NCBI RefSeq assembly: GCF_000208865.1
Contig: NC_018393.1
Coordinates: 2,436,714 to 2,500,713 of the forward strand
Reading direction: 5' to 3'
Origin: Neospora caninum Liverpool
Lineage: Eukaryota; Apicomplexa; Conoidasida; Eucoccidiorida; Sarcocystidae
DNA: 64,000 bases
Position numbers and translations under genes: made by a program. A model generated the notes under the pieces. That model was not told where the DNA came from. It did no database searches and worked only from the letters and a program-made list of their open reading frames with translations. Shown piece after piece: positions 15,337 to 27,714 of this stretch. Position 1 is the stretch's first letter; every line of letters starts with the position of its first letter.

Positions 15337-16476
15337 CTATGCCGATGCTTCACCTTCGGGGCCATCCCGATCGAGCCTCGGCCGTTTCGCTTCTCGCTCT
15401 CCTTCCTTCCCCGCTTCATGTTCTTCCGCGAGGGCGCTCGAAGCCGTGGCGGAATTCTGGTCGTCTGCATGCGCTCGACTAGGATTCGTTTCTCCGCTCC
15501 CCTCAAAGCCTATCTCTCTAGCTCCCAAAACAGTCCCTGCATCGTGCTCAGCTGTCGATGCATGCATTTTGGCGCTGCGCTCCTTGTCTTGGAGGGAACA
15601 CGCGTTTTCTCCTTCAGCCGGGCCTCCCGGTTGGTCATCTCCCACTGACTGCTCTGGACGGCGGGCACCAGCAGAGGCGGAAGCAAGCACTTCCGGCGCA
15701 GCCCGCGTCTCCACAGACTCTTCAGCCTGGTCGCAAGCAGCCGCTCCGGATGAGGAAGAGGCATTGATTTGCGTGTTCACAGAAGCAGCGGCGGGAGACT
15801 CGGTACACTGTGCGTGCCGGTGTGGGTCTAAGACGTGTGATTCGCCCGCGGCAAACGCCCGTCGGGACATTCGAGAAGACGAGCCAGGCCAACCAGCGAA
15901 CTGTGCGTGTTCCCTCCCTGAAGTAAGAACAGTACGGGAAGTGGATTCACCCGTGGCGGCGAAATCGTCCGCTTCCAGCACTACCTCGCTCTCAGCCAAT
16001 TCCCCCCCGCCGAGAGCCGCCTCAATGTCGCCTCCAGTCAAAAGTGTCCCGCTGCCAGAAGCGCCCTCGTGTTCGCGTGCCTCATGGAGTGTACGTACAC
16101 CTGCCCCGTCCCAATTTTTCCTCAACCCACTTCGTTGCTGACCACTCGCGTGAGCCGGCACGAAATCGTCCGACGAAAGTCCTGCACTGCGTGCACTTCT
16201 CCCCTGACTTTCTTCTTCTCTGTCACCTGCGCATTGCTCGCGGGCGGCAGTCTCACGACCCTCCGCGGTGCGATTTGCTCCGGGGCGACCGTCAGCGGAA
16301 CCCGCTTTGCCTGCGCAGCCGTTGGGAATGCCGCACGGACCTGTGAGCCACTCCGCGGGCACACGGGGAGGGTGTGAAACATCTCGAATGCAATCCGGGA
16401 TTGGTGCTTGGTAGGCGGGGCCGATGCGAGGGTGCGATCGGCGCTGTGTCATCCAGCGACTTGGATCGAACGGCAT
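15337..16476 (-). CDS. Hypothetical protein with ELM2-like N-terminal motif and basic C-terminal patch
   Basis: A single uninterrupted reading frame of 379 residues, ATG at 16476 and TAG at 15337-15339. The frame is open further upstream, but the upstream part looks like leader and this ATG directly precedes the conserved-looking segment. Residues 1-45 contain RRSHPRIGPAYQAPIP followed by a segment with EWL and a Gly-Pro pair. This resembles the start of ELM2 domains (IGxxFQAxIP, then a WLG/WP segment), which recruit histone deacetylases in chromatin complexes. No SANT domain is present. The remainder is Ala/Glu/Ser-rich and probably disordered. EAKRPRLDRD near the C-terminus is a plausible nuclear localisation signal. 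The coding call is fairly secure from codon-like composition and length; the ELM2 assignment is tentative. Confidence 0.65.
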   Translation of the reverse strand: MPFDPSRWMTQRRSHPRIGPAYQAPIPDCIRDVSHPPRVPAEWLTGPCGIPNGCAGKAGSADGRPGANRTAEGRETAAREQCAGDREEESQGRSARSAGLSSDDFVPAHASGQQRSGLRKNWDGAGVRTLHEAREHEGASGSGTLLTGGDIEAALGGGELAESEVVLEADDFAATGESTSRTVLTSGREHAQFAGWPGSSSRMSRRAFAAGESHVLDPHRHAQCTESPAAASVNTQINASSSSGAAACDQAEESVETRAAPEVLASASAGARRPEQSVGDDQPGGPAEGENACSLQDKERSAKMHASTAEHDAGTVLGAREIGFEGSGETNPSRAHADDQNSATASSALAEEHEAGKEGEREAKRPRLDRDGPEGEASA

Positions 16477-18120
16477 TTTCGCGGAGAGGCAACAGCCGGA
16501 GAGGCGACGGGGGGGAGGGGTTGGGAAATGCCGAGAGAAGAACGCCTCAAAGAGAAGGCGTGCAAGGAAGCGAGGAACTGGCAAAGAAATGACGAGCTTC
16601 GAAATCGGTGAACAGACTGTGCGAAGAAAAAGACCCGCGTCTGTGACCGCAACCTGTCGAAATCCGTAAGTGTACACCCGCCAACATACAAAAGCAGATC
16701 CACATGCATGCAGTTACGGGGAATACAGATTCCGCCCCCCGTATGTTTTTACAGATCTACATTTACCCTCTCGATGAAGTCACTGGGCAAAAATATCCCT
16801 CCACTCGACGTGAGAGGCAAGCTTTGTCGGCCGCGTGCTGTCTGAAAGGGAACACAGTATTTCCGCACGACACCTAACGTCTGCAGGTTCTACAGTCCAA
16901 ACGCGATCTTCACTTCCGTCGCCTTCCTCTACAGGAGAAAAGAAGGGGACGGGAAATTTTCGCCTCGAAAAGAAGTAAGTGCTGGAAGTGGGAACGACGG
17001 AAGGAGCGGGCTCTCAGAAACAGCAACTGATTTTCGATTGTTTGCTGCATGACCGCAATTCGAACGGCCTTCATTACAACCAAGCCAGTGTGCATGCGAG
17101 TGGTCGGTCGTCTTGCTCATCTGATGCACATACATATATTTATGTAAATAAAAGCTGTGTTTTAAACTGCACAAAAAGATATATCTCTCCATTTATGGAG
17201 ACCCAAATGCTCTGTGTATTCGTGTGCATGCGTGCTTCCAGTCCTGCATAAACTTGTATATATTCGTGATGGCCTCTGAATTTGACACAGTACGCAGGTA
17301 GCGCGGTCAGCCTCGTTTTGGCGTTCGTTCCCATTTCTGGCGGACGATAAAGCCTCAAACAGAGGAGAAAATGGGCCAAAGTGACAAATACCGGAGAATG
17401 GAGCTTTCTCCGGGAAAAATCCACGGAACACACCCGGTTTTTTGGAGGCTTACTTTTCTTTCTTGTTCCCGTGTCCGCCGCTGCACAACCCGCTGAGCGA
17501 TGCTTCTGCTGCATGTGCGCGTGGACGATCCCTGACACGGAGAAGAGCCTTTTTCGGAAGAAAAGAGAGCACCGCTCCAAACAGCTGATTCTTCGCGACC
17601 GCTCGCAAAGACGTTTAGCGACCGAAAACCCCGAAGATGTGTCATCCGGAGCTTGGAACTCAAGATCCGCAAACAAGGCGCAGAATGTAAAGACTCGTGG
17701 AGTTCCCTTCTGCTTTCAAAGCGGTTCGCGCGGTGGACAGCTGGACTCCCTTTTCCGTCTCGTTTGCAGTGTCTTCTGGTCTTGGGGGGACACTGCGTCA
17801 TCCTCCTGCTTTTCAAGAGGCTCGGCCTTTCCCTTGACTTCTTGTCTACGCCTTGTCCCCGGACGTTGCTTCGCCGGCTTACTCTCGTATCCATCTTGTT
17901 AGTCACCTCTTTTTTCGGGTCGTTTCGTCCCCGCCCATTGTTGCGTTTTTGGAGACGGCGCCTCTCGGTTTCCCTTTGGTAAACGGGAGCGGCTTCCTTG
18001 TTGGATTTGCGTCCAGCAGAACATGACCGTTTCCCGTTTTGCCCTAAATGTCCACATTCGATCCGGTGTATGTACACCCCGAAGGAAACGCGTCAAGTTG
18101 TTGTCAAGCTGTGTACCATT
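16477..18120. other. Divergent intergenic region between ELM2-like gene and carrier gene
   Basis: It holds the 5' leaders and promoters of two genes that point away from each other. The left end is pyrimidine-rich on the minus strand and the right end pyrimidine-rich on the plus strand, as expected for leaders. A frame of 240 codons on the minus strand (17355-18077) has no domain and strongly basic, shadow-like composition, so I do not call it. Confidence 0.45.
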
Positions 18121-21100
18121 ATGCTGCGTTCCGCAGAGGAAAACCATCCTCAACCAGTGCCCAGTCCTCCGATCGACACTTTTGGCTTTTCAGCGGGAAA
18201 CGTCCCGTTTCTCTCACGCACGTTGCGTGCATCCATGATGAAAGGTTCCTTGACATCAGATTCGCCTCGGCCCGGCCCGAGCTGCCCTGCCCCGTCTTCA
18301 TCGTCACGTTCCCACTCCGTTCCACCTGTTCATCTGGTCTCTTCTGATCAGGCCGCAAGTCTACACACGCTTTGCCCTCTCTGCTTCCTTTGTTCTCTTC
18401 GCGCCTCTGGACAATCCAGTCCTCAGTCTTCCGCTTCTTCCTCCCGACCATCTTCGTTTGCCGCCGCGTGTGCAGGCTCGTCGTCGTCGTCTCTCTTTCC
18501 CCAGGCTTTACCTCGACGCTCACGGTCTCATTCAGATCACCTCGCAAGCCCTTTGTCCTCCGTATTTCTTTCCTCGCAGTCGCCCCCGGCGCTCTGTCAC
18601 TCGCCGCCGCACCGTCCGTCTCCCCTTCCCTCAGAACAGCTCCAGCCGTCTTTCCGTTCTCTGTCTTTTTCTTCGTCTTGTGCTTCTTTTGCGGCCTCTC
18701 CCGTTTCCGCTCTTGTGTTTTCGCTGGCCGCGCAAGCGCCGGCTGCTTGCAGCCCAGGAGCTGGGGGGGATGAGGAAGCAAGCGAATGCGCCACGGGGGC
18801 AGAAGGCGACTCCCGCGTGCGGTCGACCCCGCCAAAAACCGAGAAACCAAAGGGGGAAAAAAAGCGAGTCGGAGCAGACACAAGCGCCCTTGCTTCTTGC
18901 GTGGCAGCCGTTGTGACCTGCTGCGTACTGCATCCGCTCGACCTGATCAAAACGAGACTCCAAGGTGAGCACAGATACGCAACGAGCGTTGCATGCGTGG
19001 CGTGTGTTCTGCCCACAAATACAGCTGTTCCGGACCCAAGCGGGGACATCCTCGCTGAAGCGAAACAAACAGGTGGTAAGCCACGGCAGTCGGCACACGC
19101 TCTTGTTCTGCGTCGCTCTCCGTTTCTGCCGCTCTCGTCTCTCCTTGTGCCACATCGCTTCCTCCGTCTCTTTGTTTTCTCCTCTCTCTCTCCGTTTTTC
19201 TCCCCCTCACTGTTTCTCTCTGCGCGTAGCTGTATTCATGTGCGTCGTAGTGCCGCCTGGTGCCTTCACGATTTCTCGCGCGGCGCCCCTCCACGAGCCC
19301 GAACTTCCGGCCTTTTCTGCGCATGCCTGTCCCCGCGCCAGTCTCGGCCGTCACCGCCGGAGCGATTCCCACTTACTCCTCCTCCGCGCACGCTTTCCGC
19401 GAAATTTGGAGGCTCGAAGGGTGTCGCGGCCTGTGGAAAGGCGTCTCGGCCACGGCTGCGGCGTCTGGTCTCTCCTGGGGCATCTTCCGATATCTGTGAG
19501 AGGCTGGTCTGAGCGAGGGCGCGCAAAACACGCAAGCGCACAAGTCGCAGAAAGATACGGAAGGCAGTCTTCGAGCAGGCGGATCGCGAAAAACCGCAGA
19601 AAGCGATGGCCAGGAAAGGGCGCCTCGACGGACGCTGGTGGCGAAAGCAGTGGCGGCGAGAAGGGTGCAAAAGGGAGACTCTTTCTTCCTCGAGCTAGAC
19701 AGGCGCTCTGCAAATAGCTGCTAGACGGGCTGTGTCCGAGATACGGAAAGAAAGGAGGGCTCTCTGCGTGCCTGAAGCGTACCGTGGGCATGCCTCCAAG
19801 AAAGGCAGGAAGCTGTGTGTGAAAACGAGCGCTCCGCAGTTCTGTCCTTCTGTTTCCAGCTTCGATGTGTGGAGATACCAACTCGCCTCACTCTCACCCG
19901 CGCCGTCTCCGCTCCTGTCGCCGTCGGCGTCCTCTTCTTCGGTTTCTGCGTCGCCTTCTGTTTCTGCCAGTAACCCGACAGTCTCGGCTGTAGCCGGAGC
20001 GGCTTCAGCTGCCACGCTGCATGCGCCTGGCCCCCAGGACGCCTCGGGAGCAGAAAGACAAGCAGACGCGGAAAACGTGTTCGTGAGGAGTCCTTTGTGG
20101 CGGCGCCATGACAAGAAGGAAGAGGGCGAAATCCATGCGCGTGAAGAAAGGGCGAGACAGCGAGGAGGCAGAGTCGCGTCTGCTCCTCTCGACTCAAAAC
20201 ACGACAATGATCAAGGGAAGGAAACGAGAAAGAACGCGGCCGATACACGGAGCGCGGCGAGCGAGGCAACTCAGGATAGGCAAGGGGATCCGGCGTCAAG
20301 GCTCCAAGACGAAAAGCCGTCTTCGGGTGAATCAGAGATGGACAATGTCGCGTTCCGCGCAAATCTTGTAAGCTGGAGCAGGGTCTTCTGGGGGGGGGGG
20401 GGGGGTCGGTTTCTTGGTCTCCCCAGTCAGAGCAGAGCACGATGTCCGTCAGAGGCGGTTTTTATTTCCCCTTGCACTCGTTCGCTTCTTTTTCGTGGAG
20501 CTTGTCTTTTTTCTGGCCTCTGCGTCGCGTTCGCCTCGCCCTCAAAATCGCCCGTCTGTGGCGCGCATGCGCGAGAGCGGTCCCAGAGACGCTTGATCCG
20601 ATTTCGGTCTCGCCTTTGTTTCCCGCTCGTTTCCCTGGCTTCTTCAAATCACTTCTCGGCGCAGTGACCGTCCGTGGCTCTACGGTGTCCGTGCGCCTGT
20701 CAGTTTGCTTCTTTTCCGCGCCATGTGGAGACCTTGCGTGTGCGTGTCTGGGTGTCGACTGCGTGGCCTTTGAGTCCGAAGCAGCAATTCACTTCGCCCC
20801 TGGAAGGGCCGTGTCCACTGTACAGACTGCTCGAGGGGGGTTGCATGCACCGAGCTCCGCCTTCCAGCGTTTACGTTTCCTCGTGCGCCGTGTGTGGACA
20901 TGCGCTCAGGCTGCCAGCGTCGTTGCCGGCTTTTTCTCGACAGTCATCACTCACCCCCTATGGCTGGTGAAGGCCCGCATGGAGATGCAGGCCTACGAAA
21001 CGCTGGTGCGACTGAAGAGACAGTGAGGCGCAGAGAAAGCGAGGGAAGAAACAGCAGAGAAAGCGACGGAAGGACAAGGGGGAAGAAGACGGAGAAAGCG

Positions 21101-23478
21101 AGGGAAGAAGAAGGGGGAAGGAGAAAGAGAGGAATGCCGGTCACAGAAAGAGGCGCCGGCGAGGAGAATCCCCCGCGAGGAGGCAGAGAAGAAGAGCGAA
21201 GAGGGCGCAGGGCGGGAGAAGCAGAAAAGGGTGTGAAGAAACAGGAGAGAACTCGGGAGAAGGGAGACCGCAGAACGCAGTTGAGGAATGGAAGAGAGTT
21301 GTTTTTGGTGTCTCCGAGCGAGGTCAGTTGGCGTGGCGCTGTCTCTTTTGCTTTCTTCTGTTCAGGGAAGAGCGGAATGGCCCCACTACAGAAACCCCGT
21401 CGACTGCCTGCTGAGCATCCGCCGCAGTGGAGGTTTCTCGGCACTCTACGCAGGCCTGGGGCCTGCCGTGATGCTGGTGCCGCATGCAGCCGTGCAAATC
21501 CTCGTTTACGAGGAGATGAAGAAGCGTGCAGAGCAGAAAGACAGGCAAGTCGTGCATGCACAAATGCCTCCTCTTCGCCGGTGTCGTCGGTCTTTTCAGG
21601 TTCAAGAAAACTTGAAAGGCAAATTCAGAACGCCCCGCAAGGGCGTGGGAACCTCGGAAATCTGACCCTTCATCCCTGTCACTACAGGCAGAGACCAGAC
21701 CTGCGGAACAGGCACAACAAAGGACTCTCGGCTCCGGTTCACTCCACGAGCCGCGCCTCACACGAAGTGGACAAGACAGGTTGTATATACATACATACAC
21801 CTATATACATGTGTACCTTTTCGGCCGCATCGATCAATTTATCTATCTATCTGTTGATTGATTGTCTATCTACTATTGATTTGTCTATCTATGGTGTGTG
21901 TGTTGGTTTTGTTCGGGGCTGTTCGCATGCAGTTATGGGACCATGCGTGACGTACAGGCAAGGCTGGTTCTGCACAAGTTCCTTCCCACATGCGTCTGTG
22001 CATGCGTGCATGCTTTTACACTTGCGTGCATGTCCTACCCGTACGTGGATACCGATGTACATGTGCACGGGTGTGCAAGTCGAGATGCCTGGGGGTTGAC
22101 CGTGCACGGGAAACGAGCAAGGCCTCTCTGGCACCTGACACGTGTACAGACGGGTTACTTTGGTTTGTACTTTTTCGCGGACGCATGCGCATTTAAGTCG
22201 AGACTCGCATGCAGCCCGCAGACTCGCTCTGTGGCATTCTTTTTTCCCCCTCTGCCTTACCCCCTATTGGCCGCCCGTGCAGAGACAAGGACGAGGACCG
22301 GCCGTTCCACTACGGCGTTAAACCCTTTGTGTGGGGTGCTGTCTCCAAGTGCATCGCCATCACTGCAACGTACCCTCTCCAGGTGAGGTGGAAATGCAAA
22401 AGGCGCTCTCAGGTTCTGTTTTCGTCGCTGTTCCTCTGGACTGCATGCACACCAATTCTCGCCTGCGCCCACACACACAGACACACATGTATTCCTTTTT
22501 CATGCAGATCTCATATATATATGCGTATATGTAGATGTTTGCGTGTAGGAATCACGCAGGTTAAAAAATAGGTTTTGTCTGCTGTTCAGGTACACACGGG
22601 CGTGCACAGGTGCGCGGATGTCGACACATGCTCCTGTCCTCGCCTCTGGGCGTCTGTGAAGCTGTGTGTGTCCTTGATTTGCCTAACCGGCGCTTTCCGT
22701 TCTGCGGCCCTTGCGAGAACGCATGGAAGCGCTAGAGACCAAAGCGAGCGAAGATTTTCCCACACTGCATGCGTTGCACACTCCTCTCAGGTTCTGCGCG
22801 CCAGGCAGCAAGTCGCCAACACGCCGTACAGCGGAAAAAATTTCCTTCAAATTGCTTACGTACGATTTCCTGTATCTGCACAGAAGAGGCTCTTCAAGGC
22901 AGCACTGCAATTTGTTCAAGATGTTTATCTCTATCGCTATCTATCTTCATGTAGTCATATGCCTGCCACATATATTAGCACATCGATATAGATACATATT
23001 TATTCTGCTTTTTTCGATCGCCTCTGTCGACCTCCAGAACTGTTTTTCCTCTGTCGACGTAGCTGTGTGAGTAGAAGGTGCATGCATCATTTTTTGTCCG
23101 TGTATGCACAAATTGGGATTCTCGCGCAGAGTGAAGTTGGAATTCTCGAGGAGCGAGACTCCGGCAAGCATCGAAGCAGAAAAGCGGTGTCTCTGAAGAG
23201 GAAAGAGGGGAGGAGAAAACGAAGTTTCTTGTCAAAAGGCTCTCTACAGAAGGAAGAAGGGAGTAAAGACAAGTTCTTTGTCGCGTGTTGGACAGGCGAA
23301 CTTTTGCCCGTGTGAGGATGCATGCGCTTTTCTCTGCTTGCAGTTCATGCTCCGCAAGGAAGGTTTTCCTTCGCTCTTTGGCGGCTACTTGGTGCATCTC
23401 CAGCGGGCGTGTTTGCAGAACGGAATTATGTTTCTCATTTTCGAGCAACTTGTCGGCTCTTTGCAGCCGCGCGGATGA
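18121..23478 (+). CDS. Mitochondrial carrier, SLC25A32/FLX1-type (folate/FAD/NAD class), eight exons
   Basis: Inner-membrane transporter of the three-repeat mitochondrial carrier family. Exons: 18121-18964, 19342-19495, 19860-20367, 20910-21005, 21366-21544, 22283-22382, 22791-22859, 23344-23478; 694 residues. The three signatures are [24 protein letters not shown] and [12 protein letters not shown]. Trp in the second and Gln in the third, where other carriers have an acidic residue, are typical of the folate/FAD/NAD/pyrimidine-nucleotide carriers (SLC25A32/33/36, FLX1). Repeat halves such as [10 protein letters not shown] and [10 protein letters not shown] are also present. It is about twice the usual 300 residues, with a Ser/Pro-rich N-terminal extension and a roughly 170-residue insertion between helices 2 and 3. 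Intron 5 has a GC donor. The start is uncertain (ATGs at 18070, 18121 and 18235), and exon 4 could instead begin at 20868. The exact substrate is not determinable. Confidence 0.88.
20390..20405 (+). repeat. Mononucleotide (G)16 tract inside intron
   Basis: Sixteen G residues in the intron after the third exon of the carrier gene, about 23 bases past the donor site. Length is likely polymorphic. Confidence 0.85.
21781..21895 (+). repeat. Degenerate TATA/TATC microsatellite in carrier intron 5
   Basis: A run of ATAC/ATAT units followed by TCTA/TTGA tetranucleotide units lies in the GC-AG intron of the carrier gene. No coding or RNA feature is seen. Confidence 0.7.
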
Positions 23479-23573
23479 GAAAAGAATTTTTTTCCACACT
23501 CTCGGAAAGGCTCACAAATCCAAGCGTGTTTTTGTATGTATATATATGTATGCATCGACAGCCGTCTACATGC

Positions 23574-23665
23574 TTATATATATATATATATATATATATA
23601 TTCATATATGCATATCTATATCTATATATATCTATATATATATATATATATATATAGATATACAT
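23574..23665. repeat. (TA)n microsatellite
   Basis: About 90 bases of near-perfect TA repeat with interspersed CATA units, beginning roughly 95 bases past the carrier stop codon, so it probably lies in or just beyond the 3' UTR. Confidence 0.9.
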
Positions 23666-25581
23666 ATGCACATGAGTGAATGAAAATAGAATCGAGTGTA
23701 CGGTGGTTCCTCGCGATGTGTGGAGATGCGCTCATGTAGATATCTGGGTTTCTGGAGTCATGGCGAGCTGCGTAGCGTTCCGTAGGTTTGCAGCGGTCGA
23801 TGGTTTTCCGGGGAACCGCCTTGAGCGTTTTTTAGAATCTCAGCCCAGCGTGTGACTGCATCGAAACCAAAGGTGATTTCGTGACGCCGAGGCTACGCTG
23901 CTGGTCGGCTGAGGCAGAAAAAGACGAAAAGGTCGTTACAGGAGCTTTGTCTTCCGATGTTCCACGAGAAGCCAAGAATCGTGGGGCGAGCGCTCCCACT
24001 GAGCCTCCTGGCGTTTTCCGGAGACTCGTGGACAGGCCGGAGAAACGGGGCTGGAGCGGGGGGTGTCGCCGGCTGAATTGCGAGGAAGCGAATCTGCGCG
24101 TAAACCTCGAGCAACGGGGAGATTCGTTGGTGCGCGGTTTGACAAAAACGTTGAGAGTTCCCGGCGCTGGACACGAACGCTTCACGGAAAAGTAGGCAGA
24201 AAGGAGCCGATCGCGCACACATCGGTTGGCGTACTCCACACATTTTAAAGAGGAGAACAAGACACACGCAGACACCAGACTCCACGCATGCAAGAGGCTG
24301 TGCATGCAGTCGGCGGCACGATGCGAGCCTCGGGCCTCGAGGAACAGAAAACAGCAACTCTACCGCTCTGCGACGTACTTTTCCCAACACTTTTCCGCTT
24401 CCGAGTTTGCACGCGACACTTCGACTCACCTTTACATTGACGCATATATGAATCTATACGGATGTGTATGCACATAGAACGATGCAGGTAGAGATCTAGA
24501 TAGCTATATACATAGATAGTCATATGTATATGATCCAGGCACCGCTACATACGGATGTGCACATGCGTACCGCAGATGTGCAAGGGGAGGGGGGGGGCTC
24601 GAGTGCATACACTCCGCATATCTCTGTTTATCTCTATCTGTACATATATATATATTAGTTATTTATGTACGAATTGGCATTGGCAAATAGGAACGCTCTG
24701 TGCATCTCGTGCATCTTTCTGGATGTTTTTTGTGAGTCTGCGAGACCACAGTGTGAACGTGTTCCACGTACCTGCGGAGAATGAAGTCTGTGGCAGCGAA
24801 CGTAGGGAATTTTCCCTTGATGTTAGAGGGGATGTGTCCTCAACCTTCGGTGAGTATGTGGAGAAAGCGATCTTTCGCGGCAATGCTCTTCTCCCCTCGT
24901 CTTGGCAACTGCAAAGAAGCTCCAAAGGAAACGCGAGACCTGCACGAGTCAAAGCGCCACGTCACATGCACAGACGCTGTTTGTGTCTCTTTCAGAATAT
25001 AGGCCGGCGGGAGGGGACGGCGTGCCAGGCGGAAAAGGTGTTTCCCACTGCGAATAAGAACTTTTTCTGGAGGAAAAAACGTGCATTGCCGTGTCTTTCA
25101 AGAATACATTGCTCCGACTTTTTGCTACCTTTCCCGACTTTTCTGGCAATTGATCTCTCGGCTCTCCTGGGCTTCTGTGCGGTCCGTGACGTCGCGCGAG
25201 ACTGGTGACACCGGAAGAGTTTCGTGGTGATTTCTCGTACACAAAGCCAGCAAAAGAAGTCTTTTTTCTTTCGAGCGAGAGAACAAGCAACCCAACCTGC
25301 ACGGTGTGGATGCCGCGCATGAATCGCTTTCAATGCGTTGGTGCACGTTTCTGTAGCTGAAAGACCGTCTCACCCCAAAAGCGCGAAGCCGAGAGACACG
25401 AACTAGCACACAAGGCTCTGTCTGGTGCTTCTGTGTGTTTTTTGTGAGCGGGATCCGTTTCCATTTTTCCTTTCTCTCCTTCCCTCGCGTGTGCCGAGCC
25501 AGTCTCTGTCCTTTGGTCCTTCCGTGCGGCGACGAGGAAACAAACAGGCTGGTGCGTGTGCGAGAGAAAGAAAGAGACTAG

Positions 25582-25588
25582 AGAGACG
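25582..25588 (+). promoter_or_regulatory. Candidate WGAGACG element
   Basis: AGAGACG matches the WGAGACG element known from T. gondii promoters. It is about 435 bases before the SAP gene start codon. A single seven-base match can arise by chance. Confidence 0.25.
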
Positions 25589-26022
25589 AAAGCGTCATCT
25601 CATGTTTCCCTTGAACGTCTGTCGATTTCCCTATGTCCAGTGTCTCCTCTTCTCCCTTTCGACTTCTGTGCTGGCTCGTCTTTCGAGTTTTCCAGTTTTC
25701 TCTCCTTTTTGTGCGTCTCGCCGAGTGTCTTCGCACCTTCCCTCCCCACTGTGTTCCATAAAGGCCCTCCTCTCTCTTTCCTCTTTTCCTCTCTTCTTCT
25801 TTCGTTCTCCCTGAACGAAGTCGCGCGCCTCTCCTCGTGTGTCGAAAAGTCGCCGTTTCGGCTTCTCTCCTGCGCCGTGTGTCTTCTTCACGGCGTTTCC
25901 TCGTTCTTTCGCTCCACAGAAAGCCGCCTGCCTCGTCTCCTCTTTCCCGCCTGTCCTTTCCTCTCTTCTTCCGCCTCTCCTTTTCGCTCTTCTTCCGCCT
26001 GTCTTTTTCTCTCTTTCTCGCC

Positions 26023-26216
26023 ATGCCGACAAGCGCAGAAGGAAGCGCGGCGACCCAGCCAGGCGCCGCGGCCTATGCGTCGATGAAGGTGCCGGAACTC
26101 AAGGATCTCCTCAGCCAGAGAGGACTGCCTACCACAGGAAAAAAGGTACTTCTCTCCTGCATTCGTCGCCCCGTGAAAACCCTTTCCCTCGTCCTCTTTC
26201 TCTCGACGCCCATAAA

Positions 26217-26276
<60 letters not shown>

Positions 26277-27682
26277 TAGGGTTGTACAGTTATTATGACC
26301 GGTATATGCGTATATGTGCATGCATTTGTAAATACATGCACGTATGCGGTAGTCTCGCGCGAAAGATTTGGAGAGGCCGGCTGTCGGGCGTAAGAAAGAC
26401 AAGAGAAGTCGCTGAGATGGCGCCACGTTCAGTTTCCCTCGACAGAGCAGAGGGAAGGCGTTTGTAAACATCAGCAGTCGTCTACACGTCTATCTATCCA
26501 TCTCACCTACTGCCTGTATCTCTCTATCTTTACCTCTCTATCTTTTTCTATACCGATATCTCTCTCTTTCCATCTCCACCTATATCTCGCTATCTCTCTC
26601 TCCTTCTCTCCAACTCTATCTGTCTATGTCTATCTCTCTCTTTCGCTCCATCACTCCGTACCTGCCTCGCTGCCTCAAGTCCCGTGTGTATGTGTATCGC
26701 GGTGCGCAGTGTGTTTAGCAGACTGTGACGGTGTTTTTTCCCTGGTTTCTTCAGACCGATTTGGTTGACCGGTTGCTCCAGGCGGACGCTTCCGCGGAGA
26801 AGGACACCCTGGCTGAGTCCTCTCTGCTTTCCTCCGCGCCTCTCCTTGAGGCGGATGCGCATGCCGCCGGCGAGCTCGAACTCGACGCGTCCTTCGCGGC
26901 CAAAGAAGGCGCCTTCCTCGAGGGCCTTCCTGCGGAGACAGGCTCGCCTGCGCTCAATCTGGACTCTTCGGCGAGTTCGGCCAAGTCCCCCGCCTTCACG
27001 CTGCCTGCAGGGACAGGCGCCGCCGAGAAGGCCGCAGCGCAGTCGCGAGCTTCCGCAGCGATCAAAATCAGTAAGACGGGAGAGAAGGAGAGGAGAGAAG
27101 GAAACCATGCGGACAGGAAGAGAAGAGGCAAAAGAGGAAGAGAAGACGGAGGTTACAGAGAGAAAAGGGAGGCACAGGAGTGGGCGATAAAGCAAGGAGA
27201 GAGCGGGATGAGGCCTTGGTGGAAAGGATGAGAGAGACTGTGTAGAGGAAAGGTGCCTGGAGAGTACAGATTCGAAGCTAGAAGCTGGCATCCGTGAGTG
27301 GGCCAGGACACAGAGGCAAACGGACAAAAAATCCTTCACCTGGACAGGAGGCGAGAGACAGTTGGAAAACACGGATGTGTGCCTGCGCCCTGTGGGGCAG
27401 CAGACATTCCGGTTTCTGTAGCAGCTTTTTTCTGTCTTTCCTGAAAAGACGTGAACACACGCAAGCCGCTGTCTCTTCTCTTGCCGCGATTCTCAGCGCA
27501 ATCGATGACGGAGGAAGAACGCCGGGCTCTTCGGAAAGCCAAGTTTGGTGAGTTCTGGAGATGTTTTCAAATCTCGTTCTTCTTTCGCCGCGGAGCCGCC
27601 TCAGGGACACAGCTATTACGCAGACACCTTCCACATATATATATATATATATACGTATGGACATGCACATAGTCATGAGCCG

Positions 27683-27714
<32 letters not shown>

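Larger units (their letters stand above)
23479..26022. other. Intergenic: 3' region of carrier and long pyrimidine-rich leader of SAP gene
   Basis: The left part carries a TATA microsatellite. The right part, about 25420-26022, is strongly C/T-rich on the plus strand with near-repeated CTCTTCTTCCGCCT units just before the ATG, as expected of a coccidian 5' leader. I see no supported gene; a 178-codon minus-strand frame at 23893-24429 has no recognisable content. Confidence 0.5.

Noticed and set aside
17355..18077. 240-codon minus-strand frame
   Set aside because: Strongly basic, repetitive composition from a pyrimidine-rich leader read backwards; no domain.
23574..23665. Direct-repeat array considered as CRISPR
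   Set aside because: It is a simple TA microsatellite without spacers, in a eukaryotic genome.
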